A stretch of 64,000 nucleotides of DNA from Dermanyssus gallinae (GCA_003439945.1 QVRM01002272.1:1-64000); one strand, 5' to 3'; positions 21,501-28,909 are shown, counted from the first letter of the stretch. Numbers and translations: made by a program. The notes: generated from the sequence alone by a model not told the origin.

Positions 21501-22807
21501 TTTGCACGGTATGTCTTGTGACAAGCTTGATGACGCATATCAAATTTGTCGTGAGCTTTGTTTGCACCCCGACAAGGAAATTCATATGTTAGCTTGGCGT
21601 ATCGTACACACCGAATATTTGGTTAATGAATACATCGATGAGCAACAACCTAACCCCGGTCTCGGAAATAATGACAATGGCTAGACATAAACATTCCAAA
21701 TTTAACTTACTGTAAACACCGTAAGACAATAATTCTTTAACTAGATAAAAGGGATTTTAGTTTTAGTTTTAGGACTGGCGTACTTACAGATGCCTTAGAT
21801 GTAGTGAGAGATCGGTCACAATTTTAATAAAATGTTGATTTATTTTTATAACACGGGCATGGGTTTACATTAGGACTTGAACTTTTTCGGGCTGACCCTC
21901 AGCCAACGTTTAACGTTCGCAGGACTGCTTTCGCATTGCTTTGCAAGACGGACCCTTTAAACACAAATGTGCAACAATGGGAAACAAATGGGAACAATGG
22001 GTGCCGAATATCCTGGGGAAGACTAGTAACGATAGTTAATCAGAAGCTACTCGGCGAAAATTGGACCCGACCGTTACTATTGTATTGTGGTCATAAGCGC
22101 AGATATCAAAGCATGGTTTAGAGTATTAAAACTTAAACGACACTTAGATTAGACACGTAAAAGGCTTAGAGCTTAGAGTTGAAATCTTGTCGTCAATGCC
22201 CGGTGGCGTGGTGCATTCGCGGGCACCTCGCAACTGGAAATATACCGGAGACACATGAGTGCACGGATTCGATTTCCGCCTCTCGCATTTGTATTTATGG
22301 AGTTTGTGCTACGAAGCAATACAAAAGCAATTCCATGGGCACTAAATATTGGTTGAGAATCAGGCCAAAATAGCCTGATAGGGTTTCCTTCGGGATCGTC
22401 TGGACCGTCGTTGATGCGGTATTGGTGGCGGCGGCGGCGACGGTATTCCCACGACCCTTCTTCCCCCCGCCTCGACGACCTGGCCGTGGGGGTTAGGTGG
22501 GGAGCACGTCACTAACGAAACTGTGAGGTTGCAGGCCTGCTTACCGAAAATGAACTCCCGAAAGCGAGATCGATGGCCGCGACGGGTCATGGCCGATATT
22601 CAGCACCGTACTGCTGCCATCGAGACCTGGCGACGACATTCCGCCGGCCAGATTCCCAATGCCACCGGCAACGCTGGCCGTCGTCGTTGTCATCGTCTGC
22701 GCTGCGGAACCACGGGCGTCGGCCATTCCACCACCACCTCCTGCTCCTGTCGCCACCGATGAGGTGTCGTCCTCGTCGAAAGATGCTCGCTTATATCGGG
22801 CAGCCTG
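3352..22807 (-). CDS. Endothelin-converting-enzyme/neprilysin-like M13 zinc metallopeptidase (17 coding exons seen, last exon missing)
   Basis: This is a type II membrane zinc endopeptidase of family M13, which cleaves peptide hormones and neuropeptides outside the cell. Exons (minus strand, 5' to 3'): 22545-22807, 20977-21202, 19467-19605, 18750-18874, 18167-18325, 17734-17832, 17037-17156, 14996-15085, 14757-14866, 12787-13009, 12545-12643, 11931-12134, 10588-10676, 10285-10373, 4419-4522, 3724-3789, 3352-3447. All junctions are GT-AG and phases agree, giving 767 codons. The order is a cytosolic tail with [10 protein letters not shown] (as in ECE), one membrane segment, [12 protein letters not shown], the NAYYTP substrate-binding motif, zinc site HELTH (residues ~662-666) and GENMAD (third ligand E ~722). 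The distance from the Asn of NAYY to the first His is 41 residues, as in neprilysin. The final exon (CxxW end, about 55-60 residues) lies beyond the left edge. ECE affinity is inferred from the tail and from close similarity around [15 protein letters not shown]. Confidence 0.93.
3724..3789 (-). CDS. M13 peptidase exon 16 (GENMAD zinc-ligand exon)
   Basis: The exon is 66 nt and encodes [20 protein letters not shown] plus FH. It holds the glutamate that is the third zinc ligand and the following aspartate that orients the histidine. The acceptor is ttttcag and the donor CAT|gtaagc, both phase 0. Confidence 0.93.
3865..3975 (-). repeat. Dispersed repeat B, copy 1
   Basis: About 60 bp (3908-3970) match 37,857-37,922 almost base for base (GTGTTCGGCTTATATTAGAG and onward through TAAATAGTAYTGCTTAGCAC). 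Both copies also share ACATTTGTACA nearby. Relative to copy 2 this one lacks roughly 70 bp in the middle. Read on the minus strand, copy 2 ends in AATAAAACCTATTTATCTATC, so B is probably the 3' end of an unidentified LINE. Confidence 0.6.
4419..4522 (-). CDS. M13 peptidase exon 15
   Basis: The exon is 104 nt and encodes [20 protein letters not shown] and [14 protein letters not shown]. The acceptor tttatag|GC completes a Gly codon split with the HELTH exon; the donor is TCA|gttagt. The exon is separated from the HELTH exon by a 5.8-kb intron that contains a LINE. Confidence 0.92.
4523..5708. other. Intron sequence with a short tandem duplication
   Basis: The stretch is non-coding intron of the M13 gene. 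At 4874-4923 the 20-mer-like unit ATAGAGTACATCTTATRACT occurs twice in tandem. I see no other recognisable element; the short open frames on the minus strand at 5.1-5.7 kb lack any family motif. Confidence 0.5.
5709..7019 (+). CDS. LINE ORF1: gag-like nucleic-acid-binding protein with three zinc knuckles
   Basis: The frame opens after a stop at 5706-5708; no ATG is found ahead of the acidic start [20 protein letters not shown], so the true start has probably been lost. About 180 residues of RRM-like region follow. Three cysteine knuckles come next: [28 protein letters not shown] and a degenerate [15 protein letters not shown], as in ORF1 proteins of Jockey/I-type LINEs. The C-terminal third is basic and Pro/Thr-rich. 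The protein would bind its own RNA in ribonucleoprotein particles. Confidence 0.85.
   Translation, partial: TNDYLAANKIDENDSSDEGWNLVVNKTTAKRLECLKQQIGAIKRSSYREPKGLFKVVLGRKTDKIIDGRTVSVVESFGEHLLPLCGELFRRFPLSKPESKFGFIHAWFDTVEGATKATEISSLCNVPVLAKCHDLTGYRAIITEVDKGFSEQDILAGLKDAGVISAKRVTYVKKTGTTSTISPTDRVLLQFNRIPPSDVFLAFRTHKVTLHAGAPTACYKCLKLGHIAANCRSNIACKQCGQPGHLVASCRNAPKCVNCKGPHSSSSAACPLRAYEIEKRKALMECRLMQRISQELPNAKTLKVVDSADSDPKPPLATHKDRQATVATNSPAKPTYAAVVRSLVVETSAGPEIRVNLPVVSTIPAKSTVPTTKRPLRICRPNTSTKRKQPTSLLKPSSLFSGLKPILRVLKAVSPRAASCLKKLLDAIHPLLSVFK
7080..10052 (+). CDS. LINE ORF2: apurinic-like endonuclease and reverse transcriptase (990 aa, intact)
   Basis: The endonuclease domain is N-terminal: [10 protein letters not shown] (catalytic Glu), [16 protein letters not shown] and FSDHLPVF (catalytic Asp-His). 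The reverse transcriptase follows: [63 protein letters not shown], and the active site FADDTTLLF. Then come [17 protein letters not shown] and a thumb/C-terminal region with [11 protein letters not shown]. Length and motif order are those of a complete ORF2 of the CR1/Jockey superfamily; I do not assign a finer clade. The start ATG follows ORF1 by 60 bp. The frame is uninterrupted, so this copy may still have been active recently. Confidence 0.92.
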   Translation: MYRHIHNDFLSSTNIRGCEEWPYLHRNKSKLAVMHLNAGTLGLKKSGQLENLSGFLSDEGAQIDAVVVSETWLKDVDIPAYSLEGFDFFASHRNVDRLGGGVGIFVRSTCKVLASFGLSSADGNVQAVRVHIKKHMDFEGYIVGFYSSNAIYKDTLLNILDDILPRSSSLPCLALGDANVNLLAEPSPADYISFFSCRDLIHLIDRVTRPLSRTCIDHIAVRNCSGFSIVQPAILDTLLFSDHLPVFVFISDDGEEGNAPQVESRVPYRVHDRASIDLFLSRVGKSSWLTVFDAADVDLALEAFRDILFNLYDSSFPLRTKTRRDGAPKGSFSFSPGLRRLRRHANKMYRRHKKINSPESKLLYQESRRRYLCGLRAARTAFYRSRFDSLRSDLRNLWNFINKTCGKQNRSVELPPTLTVSPNRSVTEPQEIADELNRHFATIGSVTAAPLCLQGDLAPILADLWNHKGKSLSFRPVSKSEVYSLLIKQKASWSSGAIGIPGKLLKLAAPFIVGPLAKIVNLSFTSGIFPTRLKASYVTPLYKKKGDKTLPGSYRPISLVDYVSKILEKAALSRLEQHLESIHFLSSQQFGFRHGRSTELALAHLWQSVVDSVESTKICLGIFLDVAAAFNCLNHAFLLQMLHVLGCSSGAIDWLRSYLTSRTQAVRVGTVESAWRPVDIGTPQGSVLGPLLFLILINFILLNIQKENLGKPIAFADDTTLLFRLNASKINSELPYLLSQVETVISIFNKFGLAVNTSKTNVILFRAPQLRMHLNRKFYLEGSELVFSDTAKCLGLILHEFMSWRAHLDHIRPKCYAIISTLFRMRLIGVPIDGLIMVYKTLFLPVLLYGILIWGSGFEVVLRRARIIQNDALRAVFGRRRRDSVSDLYGAHNLLTIDSLYLLKVAVLGFKITRNIIPYDVSFPLVPLFRRTSRRATTFVGPLVTKRCSHQAVASRLPVIWSNIPQHIRRITSLNCFTREVQKWLLTNGC
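10285..10373 (-). CDS. M13 peptidase exon 14 (HELTH zinc-binding exon)
   Basis: The exon encodes [20 protein letters not shown] followed by [15 protein letters not shown] provides two zinc histidines and the catalytic glutamate. The acceptor is ttgcag|A (completing Arg) and the donor GAAG|gtgagc. Only about 22 bp separate the donor from the 3' end of the inserted LINE. Confidence 0.95.
10588..10676 (-). CDS. M13 peptidase exon 13 (NAYYTP motif)
   Basis: The exon encodes [20 protein letters not shown] and APFYDKNYP. The NAYY Asn-Ala pair binds the substrate backbone in M13 enzymes. The acceptor is atggcag and the donor AAG|gtatgt, leaving phase 2. Confidence 0.94.
10741..10774. repeat. (TA)n microsatellite
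   Basis: About 17 TA units in the intron between M13 exons 12 and 13. Confidence 0.95.
11931..12134 (-). CDS. M13 peptidase exon 12
   Basis: The exon is 204 nt (68 codons), from [16 protein letters not shown] to WDMSPIQ. The acceptor is ttgtag and the donor CAG|gtatgt, both phase 0. It lies just before the NAYY exon, in the helical region preceding the catalytic core. Confidence 0.92.
12161..12210. repeat. (TA)n microsatellite
   Basis: About 25 TA units, lying some 30 bp upstream of the acceptor of M13 exon 12. A second tract of about 22 units (12,487-12,532) lies just past the donor of exon 11, so this intron is bounded by TA tracts at both ends. Confidence 0.95.
12545..12643 (-). CDS. M13 peptidase exon 11
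   Basis: The exon is 99 nt, encoding [20 protein letters not shown] and [13 protein letters not shown]. The acceptor is ttttag and the donor AAG|gttagt. The W-M-D-x-x-T segment is typical of M13 enzymes. Confidence 0.93.
12787..13009 (-). CDS. M13 peptidase exon 10
   Basis: The exon is 223 nt, starting with one base that completes Ile, then [18 protein letters not shown] and ending [10 protein letters not shown]. It includes [16 protein letters not shown] and the SSMFVREVF segment. The acceptor is ttttcag and the donor GTG|gtaagt. Confidence 0.93.
13980..14115 (+). mobile_element. Degenerate reverse-transcriptase fragment of LINE family A
   Basis: Positions 14,033-14,100 translate, with two stops, as [17 protein letters not shown], matching the ERAVAKPGGHLYAVFIDC segment of the RT at 40.6-40.7 kb. 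The DNA match (AGAAAGCCTGAAGGACATTT versus GCAAAGCCTGGAGGCCATTT) is clear. It lies in the intron between M13 exons 9 and 10, antisense to the gene. The flanking sequence back to 13.2 kb may also be decayed element, but I could not align it. Confidence 0.6.
14537..14556. repeat. Poly-G tract (20 G) abutting a tRNA-like sequence
   Basis: Twenty consecutive G lie 4 bp from the 3' end (minus-strand sense) of a tRNA-like element. On the minus strand this is a poly-C tail, unlike the A-rich tail usual for SINEs. Confidence 0.9.
14561..14630 (-). repeat. tRNA-like pseudogene or SINE head
   Basis: On the minus strand the sequence carries a box A-like TGAGCAAGATGG and a perfect B box GGTTCGAGACC. The T arm folds exactly (CTGGG-TTCGAGA-CCCAG), and an anticodon-like arm has a 6-bp stem (GGCCTT/AAGGCC) around an 8-nt loop, one base too long. 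The acceptor stem does not close well, so I call it a tRNA-derived element rather than a working tRNA. Confidence 0.6.
14757..14866 (-). CDS. M13 peptidase exon 9
   Basis: The exon is 110 nt, encoding [20 protein letters not shown] and ending SQPDGK plus two bases. I chose the donor AT|gtgcgt rather than the nearer G|gtaaaa because only it restores the reading frame into VLANYIGW (giving DGK-I-VLANY). The acceptor is ttgcag. Confidence 0.88.
14996..15085 (-). CDS. M13 peptidase exon 8
   Basis: The exon is 90 nt, encoding [20 protein letters not shown] and [10 protein letters not shown]. The KITVRDL and FLDWTSFF segments are typical of M13 N-terminal lobes. The acceptor is ttgcag and the donor CTC|gtaagt, both phase 0. 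Confidence 0.93.
15086..17036. other. M13 gene intron without recognisable element
   Basis: This is 1.95 kb of intron. It holds a short (TAA)/(GAA) run at 16,662-16,696 and otherwise nothing I can identify. Confidence 0.5.
17037..17156 (-). CDS. M13 peptidase exon 7
   Basis: The exon is 120 nt, encoding [20 protein letters not shown] and [20 protein letters not shown]. The E-x-x-L-A segment is conserved in M13. The acceptor is tgacag and the donor AAG|gtaaaa. Confidence 0.93.
17734..17832 (-). CDS. M13 peptidase exon 6
   Basis: The exon is 99 nt, encoding [20 protein letters not shown] and [13 protein letters not shown]. The D-x-x-G-L-x-L-P-x-R-D-Y-Y block is a strong M13 signature. The acceptor is gctcag and the donor CAG|gtatgt. 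Confidence 0.95.
17936..18035. repeat. Tandem repeat, three copies of about 33-38 bp
   Basis: The unit begins ATTAGTACTATAAACATGCA and continues CCTTATATATA; copies start near 17,940, 17,974 and 18,006. It lies in the intron between M13 exons 5 and 6. Confidence 0.8.
18167..18325 (-). CDS. M13 peptidase exon 5
   Basis: The exon is 159 nt (53 codons), from [20 protein letters not shown] to [16 protein letters not shown]-x-I is conserved in M13, and two N-glycosylation sequons (NIS, NVS) are visible. The acceptor is cctcag and the donor ACG|gttagt. Confidence 0.94.
18541..18571. repeat. (TA)n microsatellite
   Basis: About 15 TA units followed by (TG)n, in the intron between M13 exons 4 and 5. 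Confidence 0.95.
18750..18874 (-). CDS. M13 peptidase exon 4
   Basis: The exon is 125 nt. I chose the acceptor ttgcag|AT at 18875-18876 because it completes an Asp codon in frame with exon 3 (NIL-D-DENHQ); an upstream AG would break the phase. It encodes [21 protein letters not shown] and [20 protein letters not shown]. The Y-Y-x-S-C segment is typical of M13. Confidence 0.92.
19467..19605 (-). CDS. M13 peptidase exon 3 ([12 protein letters not shown])
   Basis: The exon is 139 nt, encoding [20 protein letters not shown] and on to [11 protein letters not shown]. The P-C-x-D-F-Y-x-x-A-C-G-G-W block is the hallmark of M13 ectodomain starts. The acceptor is cctcag and the donor CTTG|gtgggt. Confidence 0.96.
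20528..20712. repeat. Diverged 25-bp minisatellite, about seven copies
   Basis: A unit close to GTCATTTTAGCATAAACATT plus about 5 bp recurs at 20,531, 20,556, 20,582, 20,607, 20,632, ~20,659 and 20,685, a period of 25-27 bp. Copies differ at many positions, so the array is old. It lies in the intron after M13 exon 2, some 270 bp past its donor site. Confidence 0.75.
20977..21202 (-). CDS. M13 peptidase exon 2 (transmembrane anchor)
   Basis: The exon is 226 nt. The acceptor cgcgcag|A completes Arg from exon 1 (VHF-R-KRSG). It encodes a short basic segment KRSGLCGYR and a single hydrophobic helix ([20 protein letters not shown]). The ectodomain start [20 protein letters not shown] has the M13 C-x4-C-V pattern. 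Basic residues before the helix fit type II topology. Translation could also begin at an ATG at 21,237 inside the intron, giving an alternative short tail. Confidence 0.9.
21885..22015 (-). mobile_element. tRNA-derived SINE, copy S1 (head poorly preserved)
   Basis: On the minus strand it shares GCACATTTGTGTTTA, GGGTCCGTCTTGCAAAGCAA and the terminal hairpin GGCTGAGGGTCAGCC with copies S2-S4. The tRNA-like head is mostly lost. It lies in the intron between M13 exons 1 and 2. Confidence 0.75.
22190..22373 (+). mobile_element. tRNA-derived SINE, copy S2
   Basis: The head has a box A-like TGGCGTGGTGCATTCG and B box GGATTCGATTTCC. The body reads CGCATTTGTATTTATGG and GTGCTACGAAGCAATACAAA. The 3' end reads GGTTGAGAATCAGGCCAAAA, a mutated form of the family hairpin. 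It lies in the same intron as S1 but in opposite orientation. Confidence 0.8.
22545..22807 (-). CDS. M13 peptidase exon 1 (cytosolic tail); upstream limit uncertain
   Basis: The exon encodes [20 protein letters not shown], a Gly-rich stretch and then low-complexity Ser/Thr/Gly sequence, ending SISLSGVHF plus CG|gtaagc. The [10 protein letters not shown] element is like the cytosolic tail of vertebrate ECE. The splice into exon 2 is phase-consistent. Two starts are possible: an upstream exon joined at gtatcag|CAG (22,807), or direct extension through MRLYQ (about 22,822) or MVGSD (22,891). I prefer neither. Confidence 0.78.
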
Positions 22808-22891
22808 CTGATACAAACGCATACCATACACAGAACCAACCAACGAAGTAGTGGCATAGATACGGCCATAGGCAGCATCGCTCCCAACCAT

Positions 22892-23455
22892 CGCTCATCC
22901 ACATAGGCATCGAGCGTCATACAAAAAAAAACAAACAAACATGACATGCGTGAACGCAATGGTAGAATGATGGCGGGACAGGCACGTGTAGTGTTGTACG
23001 TGGACGTTTAAAGATTCGTGTCAATCGCGACTACTCGGATTCTCGGATCGGCTAAGGAAATAATAGCATAACGAATGGGCGTTCCGTCACAATTGCCGGT
23101 GGCGTGAATGGTCAGCCAGAAGACGCAAAGCGAGAGGCCGCATATAAAACGCACTGATGAGCACACACAATAGCTCTGTCAAGATATGTTCAAAGAAGAC
23201 GTGCCCAAACGTTGATGAAAATTACAACAGAGATCGTAGAGGTGACTCGATCTGTTTGCGCAGTCCCTTTAACGACTACATCTATTTAACATCTTAATAT
23301 ATATATATATATATATATTATGGTTTATTAACACCCAGGTTGGGTAAAATTATAAAAATATACATCAGGCACAACTAGTGCTTCCTTCACGTCATTGGGT
23401 CTTCTCTCAATCAGTCTTGCTAGCTCAGCTATTTACTGAACTGCAGGATATGCTG

Positions 23456-23508
<53 letters not shown>

Positions 23509-24119
23509 ACTCGCAGTCGCAGTAGCAAATTTGTACGAAATATTACCTTATCTGCCGTATTTTCCTAATATGAACCCTTGTGGCTCATTCGTATCCCAAA
23601 CCTTAAAATATGGCTCGAACAAAATAATGTTTTCTTCGATAAAGAGTCCGTCTCCGCAAAAAAAGCGTAGTTTAAAGGCTTAAATTTTTTCCACCTTTCC
23701 GAAGGAATCAAAAAGTTAAGACAGTGCTCGACTAAGTATGAAAAGCTCTAAAAGGACGGCGCCAAGAAATAAATGTTACAAATACGGAAATTAGCTTGTT
23801 GTATTACTCAATGAATGCCCCTTATTTATTAAGTTATTATAAGAAAAAAACAATAAACGCAGCGAAGGAACATAGTCCTCAATATGCCAATTACCCAAGG
23901 CAGTAAAGTAAGTTTAAGCAACAAATAGCGATGAGATCATCTTTGGCGGAAAAATATGTGAGCCGTGAGCCACCCTCTTTCTGTTGCTGAGATTAAAGCT
24001 CGAATTAAAAGTTCGAATTTTTCGCGTTTTTTTCACTCGGTGCTAAGCATTTAGTACATCGTGGGGCGCGTATTAAAAATAATTTCAGAACGAGGAGATT
24101 TCCACTAACGTATATTAAA
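22892..24119. other. Intergenic or upstream sequence with (TA)n tracts
   Basis: The stretch holds two TA arrays (23,299-23,318 and 23,459-23,504). The promoter and 5' UTR of the M13 gene may lie here, but no core element can be defended from sequence alone. Confidence 0.4.
23459..23504. repeat. (TA)n microsatellite
   Basis: About 22 TA units. Confidence 0.95.
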
Positions 24120-24305
24120 CTTTCTTTGAGCTAAACCTTAGCCAAAAATTAACGTCCAAAACACTGCCATTGCATTGCTTCGTAGAACGGACCACATACA
24201 TACATACATACAAATATACAACGGTGGGGCTCGACCTCGTGCAGCACCTATGTGTCTCCTCCGGTCGCGAGGCGCACGCGACTGCACCATGGGTTTGACC
24301 CACTA
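24120..24305 (-). mobile_element. tRNA-derived SINE, copy S3
   Basis: The minus strand reads a head with CATGGTGCAGTCGCGTGCGC, box B GAGGTCGAGCCCC, and body GTCCGTTCTACGAAGCAATG. The terminal hairpin is GGCTAAGGTTTAGCT. An internal CATA run (24,196-24,210) replaces part of the body. Confidence 0.8.
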
Positions 24306-24855
24306 GTCTATCTCTGTAGAGACGACGATATGCCGGTGCGTGCGAACCTCGGTATTTGCATGTTAAAAATAAACTTAAAAAATAAGTATTTTCTTGTGTG
24401 CCAGTCCCAAAAACCTGGCGAACGCATCGCGTATACAAACGCACCAGAATAACAATTCGAATCGTTCGAGAAATTGCTGCTGCTATTCTTACAACTCGCT
24501 TCTCAAGCAGTTCATTGCGACAGTGCAGCATTTAAACACAAACTGCGCTCGATGGGATTAATGCAGGTTGCGCCGGCCTTTCACTTTCTGTTTATGCTTG
24601 GCCAGCTGTGTGCGCTGGCTAGCGGCAGCACCTTTAGGAGGAGAGCAAATTTGGCAATCATTGTCGTCTCACATTAGATCGATCTTTTTCGACATGTGCT
24701 TCAATTCGTGATTGGTTCGAGTAAGGAGCAACTTTAGCAAATCGTATCTCAATGCTGCCATTTAGATTCGTATGTATATATGGCCGGCCACCGGATCTCC
24801 TAATCTACCCGTCTATGACCTGTGGCTCTAAAGCATGACCCAACTAATGGCAATC

Positions 24856-24886
<31 letters not shown>

Positions 24887-25759
24887 ACAGTGTCTTCTGG
24901 TGTTCGAACTTACCGGTTTTAGCTGGATCCCGTTCATTTTCCTGTAATAAAATTACGATAGTTGTTACAAAAAGAGTTGGTCTGCTCGCTGGGGCGTAAA
25001 GTGTTTTACTGTTTCGTATGATTGTTGTAAGAAAGACTATCTAATTGAAACGTGCTTACTAACATTACTCTTCGTCCTTTTAGGTAGGTTAAGATACAGC
25101 GCTCTGTGGTCGTAAGCTATCTGTGCTCTACAGACGTCTACAAGGCAATGTTTCGGCGTGAGACATAGAGGACATGCATATTTAACACTAGTGCTCACGG
25201 ACTTTTGAAGATTCAGCGTCTTCAATCACTCGGTTTCCTTCATCCCTCCCTTTTGAAAACGTTTACTCATCAGGCAGATAAGCCAATGTGTTCTGTCCTG
25301 CTCTCTTTCTCTCGCTCTATGTGTAGATACGTAAGGCCAAATCATCAAGTAGAGCTTGCCATGCCGGTACTTATAGCAACATGCGTCCCCTTAAGGGTAA
25401 TATTTCTTCATTCATTTGATTAGCATCCGGGCTGGCTAAGTGTGTTTTTGTTTCATCAGAATGTTTCAACACAACCATCAATCTAGCGTGTTGCCAATTC
25501 TGCTATGGACCGAACCGCCGGATATACTGCAGCGTGGTCTACCTATCTAATACGAATCTATCACGTTTGCTCCAGCATTGTTTGCATCGACATTTGCCCT
25601 GTGGTTCATGGAAACCCTCCACGTTGCGCAGAACGCGATGAAATCCGTGCGCTGCAAAGGCCGTAGTTAGATGCCGATCTTTCACCCCGCTAGCCCTCCA
25701 CCCAAGTGCTTCTCAAGGGAAATATGCTATAAACATGCTCAAATTACTTTAAAACTACG

Positions 25760-25834
<75 letters not shown>

Positions 25835-27208
25835 CATATGCATATATACACGACTGAGGCGCACAACGCACGTGGATCTCTAAATTGCTAGCTATCACTT
25901 GTAAGTCTTCTAGTTCGAAAAACGCTCGCTGAATACTGGAAAAATGATTCATAATGATAAAACGCCCATTGCACAAAAATAAGTTGCAGTCATTAGCAGC
26001 AACTGTGCAAAGTGCAAAGTAATCATGAAGTTAGACATGCGGCAAGCAAATTTAGAGCAGGCGACTGGTACGATTTCATGTGTTAGAAGCTTAAGCTTCT
26101 TTCTAAATATAATTTTAAACTATCTGCTACTGATAAAACGCAGTGAATAAGCGCGTTCCTACCCGCATCAGCAGTCGAAGAGACAGACTAGTGCTATAAA
26201 GCGAATTTTCAAAATATCGATTAAAATGAAGCACATATTTCAACCAGGAATTGCATGTCTGTTCTTGTCTTTCTTAAGAACAGAAAATCCTTAAACGAGA
26301 GCTGATACCACTACAGTGCAGTGCAGCCAAGCCAGTTTCTAAGGGTGATGTAATTGTGATCCACGCGTAATTCTACTAGGAGTGCTTGGAAAGAAACGCC
26401 TCTGCAGAAAACTTCCGCTTCTTATAAACTGCTGCTGTAATTTCAATTAACATAAATAGATAGATAAATATGGGACAAACGGATGTTAGTCACCGCGGAT
26501 GGAGAGGCGTTCACGTACAGATGGATACTACGTACACTTACCGCTTGTAAAATCGGGCCTCAAACAGCGGCTCACAGTTTCAACGCTGTATGCCTGTCAC
26601 CTTAGGGTCTTGATCAGTACACACATGTTATCAGCTAAGCTAATACACTTCATGAGTGAACCTCGACAGACATCGAGAACAACACGTCACCCCAAGGCTA
26701 TGCGTGAACAGGGTACCGCCCAAATCCACGTTTGTGGCCGCATTCACCTGCTATATAAACGGCCATACTGTCGCCGAATATATATTCCAGAAGCTCGCAT
26801 GTCTAAACGCGAATGTCTTGATTCATTCAGCCATGTTACTGGACCTACAACTGAATGGTGTAATAAGCTACGACATGTTTTCACATTCGCGGGTGAAGTC
26901 GCCAGGAACCCTCTCTCACGACACTCTGCAGAGGCCGAACGAACAGTAACTATCGGACATCATATCTCGCTCTCTCTCTCTCTCTCTCTGGGTAGCAAGC
27001 AGTATTAGAACGATCAAGTGATCGAAGTGATTAACCCAACAAGCATCGGACCTATCTTGGCGAGGGTCGGACAAGTATTGATCTCAATGAACTACGTTAC
27101 TGCTCACGACTGTCATATAGCCCCAGCGCGAGAACAGATTTGCTCAATTGGCACTTCGCCGTACAGCTGAAATCAGTCTAGGTCAGCAAACCACTGACAC
27201 AGCATCAG

Positions 27209-27236
<28 letters not shown>
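24306..27236. other. Intergenic sequence rich in TA and CT repeats
   Basis: It contains (TA)n at 24,857-24,885, 25,761-25,829 and 27,211-27,238 and (CT)n at 26,967-26,990. Open frames here (for example 26,499-27,008 +) show no family motif. Confidence 0.45.
25761..25829. repeat. (TA)n microsatellite, about 34 units
   Basis: A pure TA run that grades into TACATATACATATGCATATA. Confidence 0.95.
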
Positions 27237-27238
<2 letters not shown>

Positions 27239-27243
<5 letters not shown>

Positions 27244-27412
27244 ACTGTGCTCTCAGGCATGTACGAAGTATGATAACTGCCTGCCTGGTCTTTACGAAAA
27301 GATCGCTGCGCTGCATCTCTCGAATGGAATGCGGAGAGTAGCTGACAACAGTATAGCAAGTAGCAATAAGTAGTGTTATATGTATACTTAATATGAGTGA
27401 AAATTGCCCATA
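27239..27412 (+). mobile_element. 3' fragment of LINE family A
   Basis: The sequence from GACTGTGCTCTCAGGCATGT to ACTTAATATGAGTGAAAATT aligns throughout with 41,717-41,886, the 3' end of the family A element (GACTATGCTCTCAGGCGTGT to ACTCAATATGAGTGAAATAA). It is a severely 5'-truncated copy that starts directly after a (TA)n tract. Confidence 0.8.
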
Positions 27413-27754
27413 TATATACATACATATGTGTGCATGCATGATTCACTGTGGTCAGAGACTCGAGGATTGTGTGCGTACATATCAACTCGATAGTAATCTA
27501 GTTTGTTGCATAGATAGTCGTGTGAAAGTGCGTCTCGATATAGATGCTACTCGATCTCAAGTACCTATTGCTTAGGACGGCGAGACGCCAGAGAATATAG
27601 TACAGAACAAGCGCAGCTACTTTCGAAGACACGAAAACATCTGACAGCTGTACAGTATATATAAGGGCTGTTAAGGCACACACGAAGCAAGCCAAACGCT
27701 TTAAAGCGCGAAGCAATAGGTGCTTTACGATGCATACCATTACCACTATACGAT

Positions 27755-27755
27755 A

Positions 27756-27799
<44 letters not shown>

Positions 27800-28115
27800 T
27801 TTATAAAGTATATAATATATATATATATAATATATATATCTATTATCGTAGTTATAAGTAAATATATATATGTATACTATCTATAGAATCTTCTCTCTAG
27901 GCTCTCTTTCTTTCTCAATATATGCATATATTATACTTATCTCTCTCTCCTTCCTCTCTCCCTCTCTCTCTCTCTTTCTAGGGAAGAAATCCCTCATCTC
28001 TCTCTCTCTCTCCTCTATTCTCTCTCTCCCATCTCTCATCTCTCGTCTGCCTCTTTCTCATCTCTCTCTCTCCCTGCTCTCATATATATATATAATATAT
28101 AAATATATATATATA
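27755..28115. repeat. Compound (TA)n/(CT)n low-complexity block
   Basis: TA arrays (27,757-27,793; 27,815-27,860; 28,081-28,115) flank a (CT)n-rich stretch at 27,890-28,080. Confidence 0.9.
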
Positions 28116-28694
28116 TTGGTTCTTGATAGTGCAGCAGCAACTATTTTAACTGCGATAAGTGTGTATTCAGATGGAAATGCAGGATGGTATATACTGTATA
28201 GTCGTCCTGAACCAAATAAAAAAAAAATGCTAGAATTTGCTTTGTAACGCGAGTGTTTATATAAACAATAAAGCGCACAGATAGACGTTAGTGACCGCAG
28301 GCGGTTACTCGTCTAACCTTGCATACGAGATAGCAAACACCCCTTCTGCATATAAAGGCACAATGCAGTTATTGGGCAATTTGAATTAACGCTGTTGCTC
28401 TGACGCAGTTTCAAATACATGTAATAACAAAACGTGGAATTGTAGCAGCGTCTGACCATAGCATTATAGTGTTACCTAGCGATAAAAGATCTAGCACTTG
28501 AGGGCTATTTTAATGCCCTCGTCTATGAAGTATTAGGTAGCGCGTTAACAGTCGATATGAATATTTACCAACTTTAGACACAATATATATATATATATAT
28601 GTCCAAAGTCCTACCCAAAGCTAAATACATAGTGCGAGACCGTAATGTCACATTGTAATACATTATGAAACAGGAATCAACTGTCCATTTTATG

Positions 28695-28699
28695 GTGAA

Positions 28700-28759
<60 letters not shown>

Positions 28760-28779
28760 ATATAATATATATATGTATA

Positions 28780-28837
<58 letters not shown>

Positions 28838-28840
28838 TTA

Positions 28841-28909
<69 letters not shown>

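Noticed and set aside
26499..27008. 169-codon frame on the plus strand
   Set aside because: No recognisable domain, ends in a (CT)n-encoded Ser-Leu repeat; likely chance.
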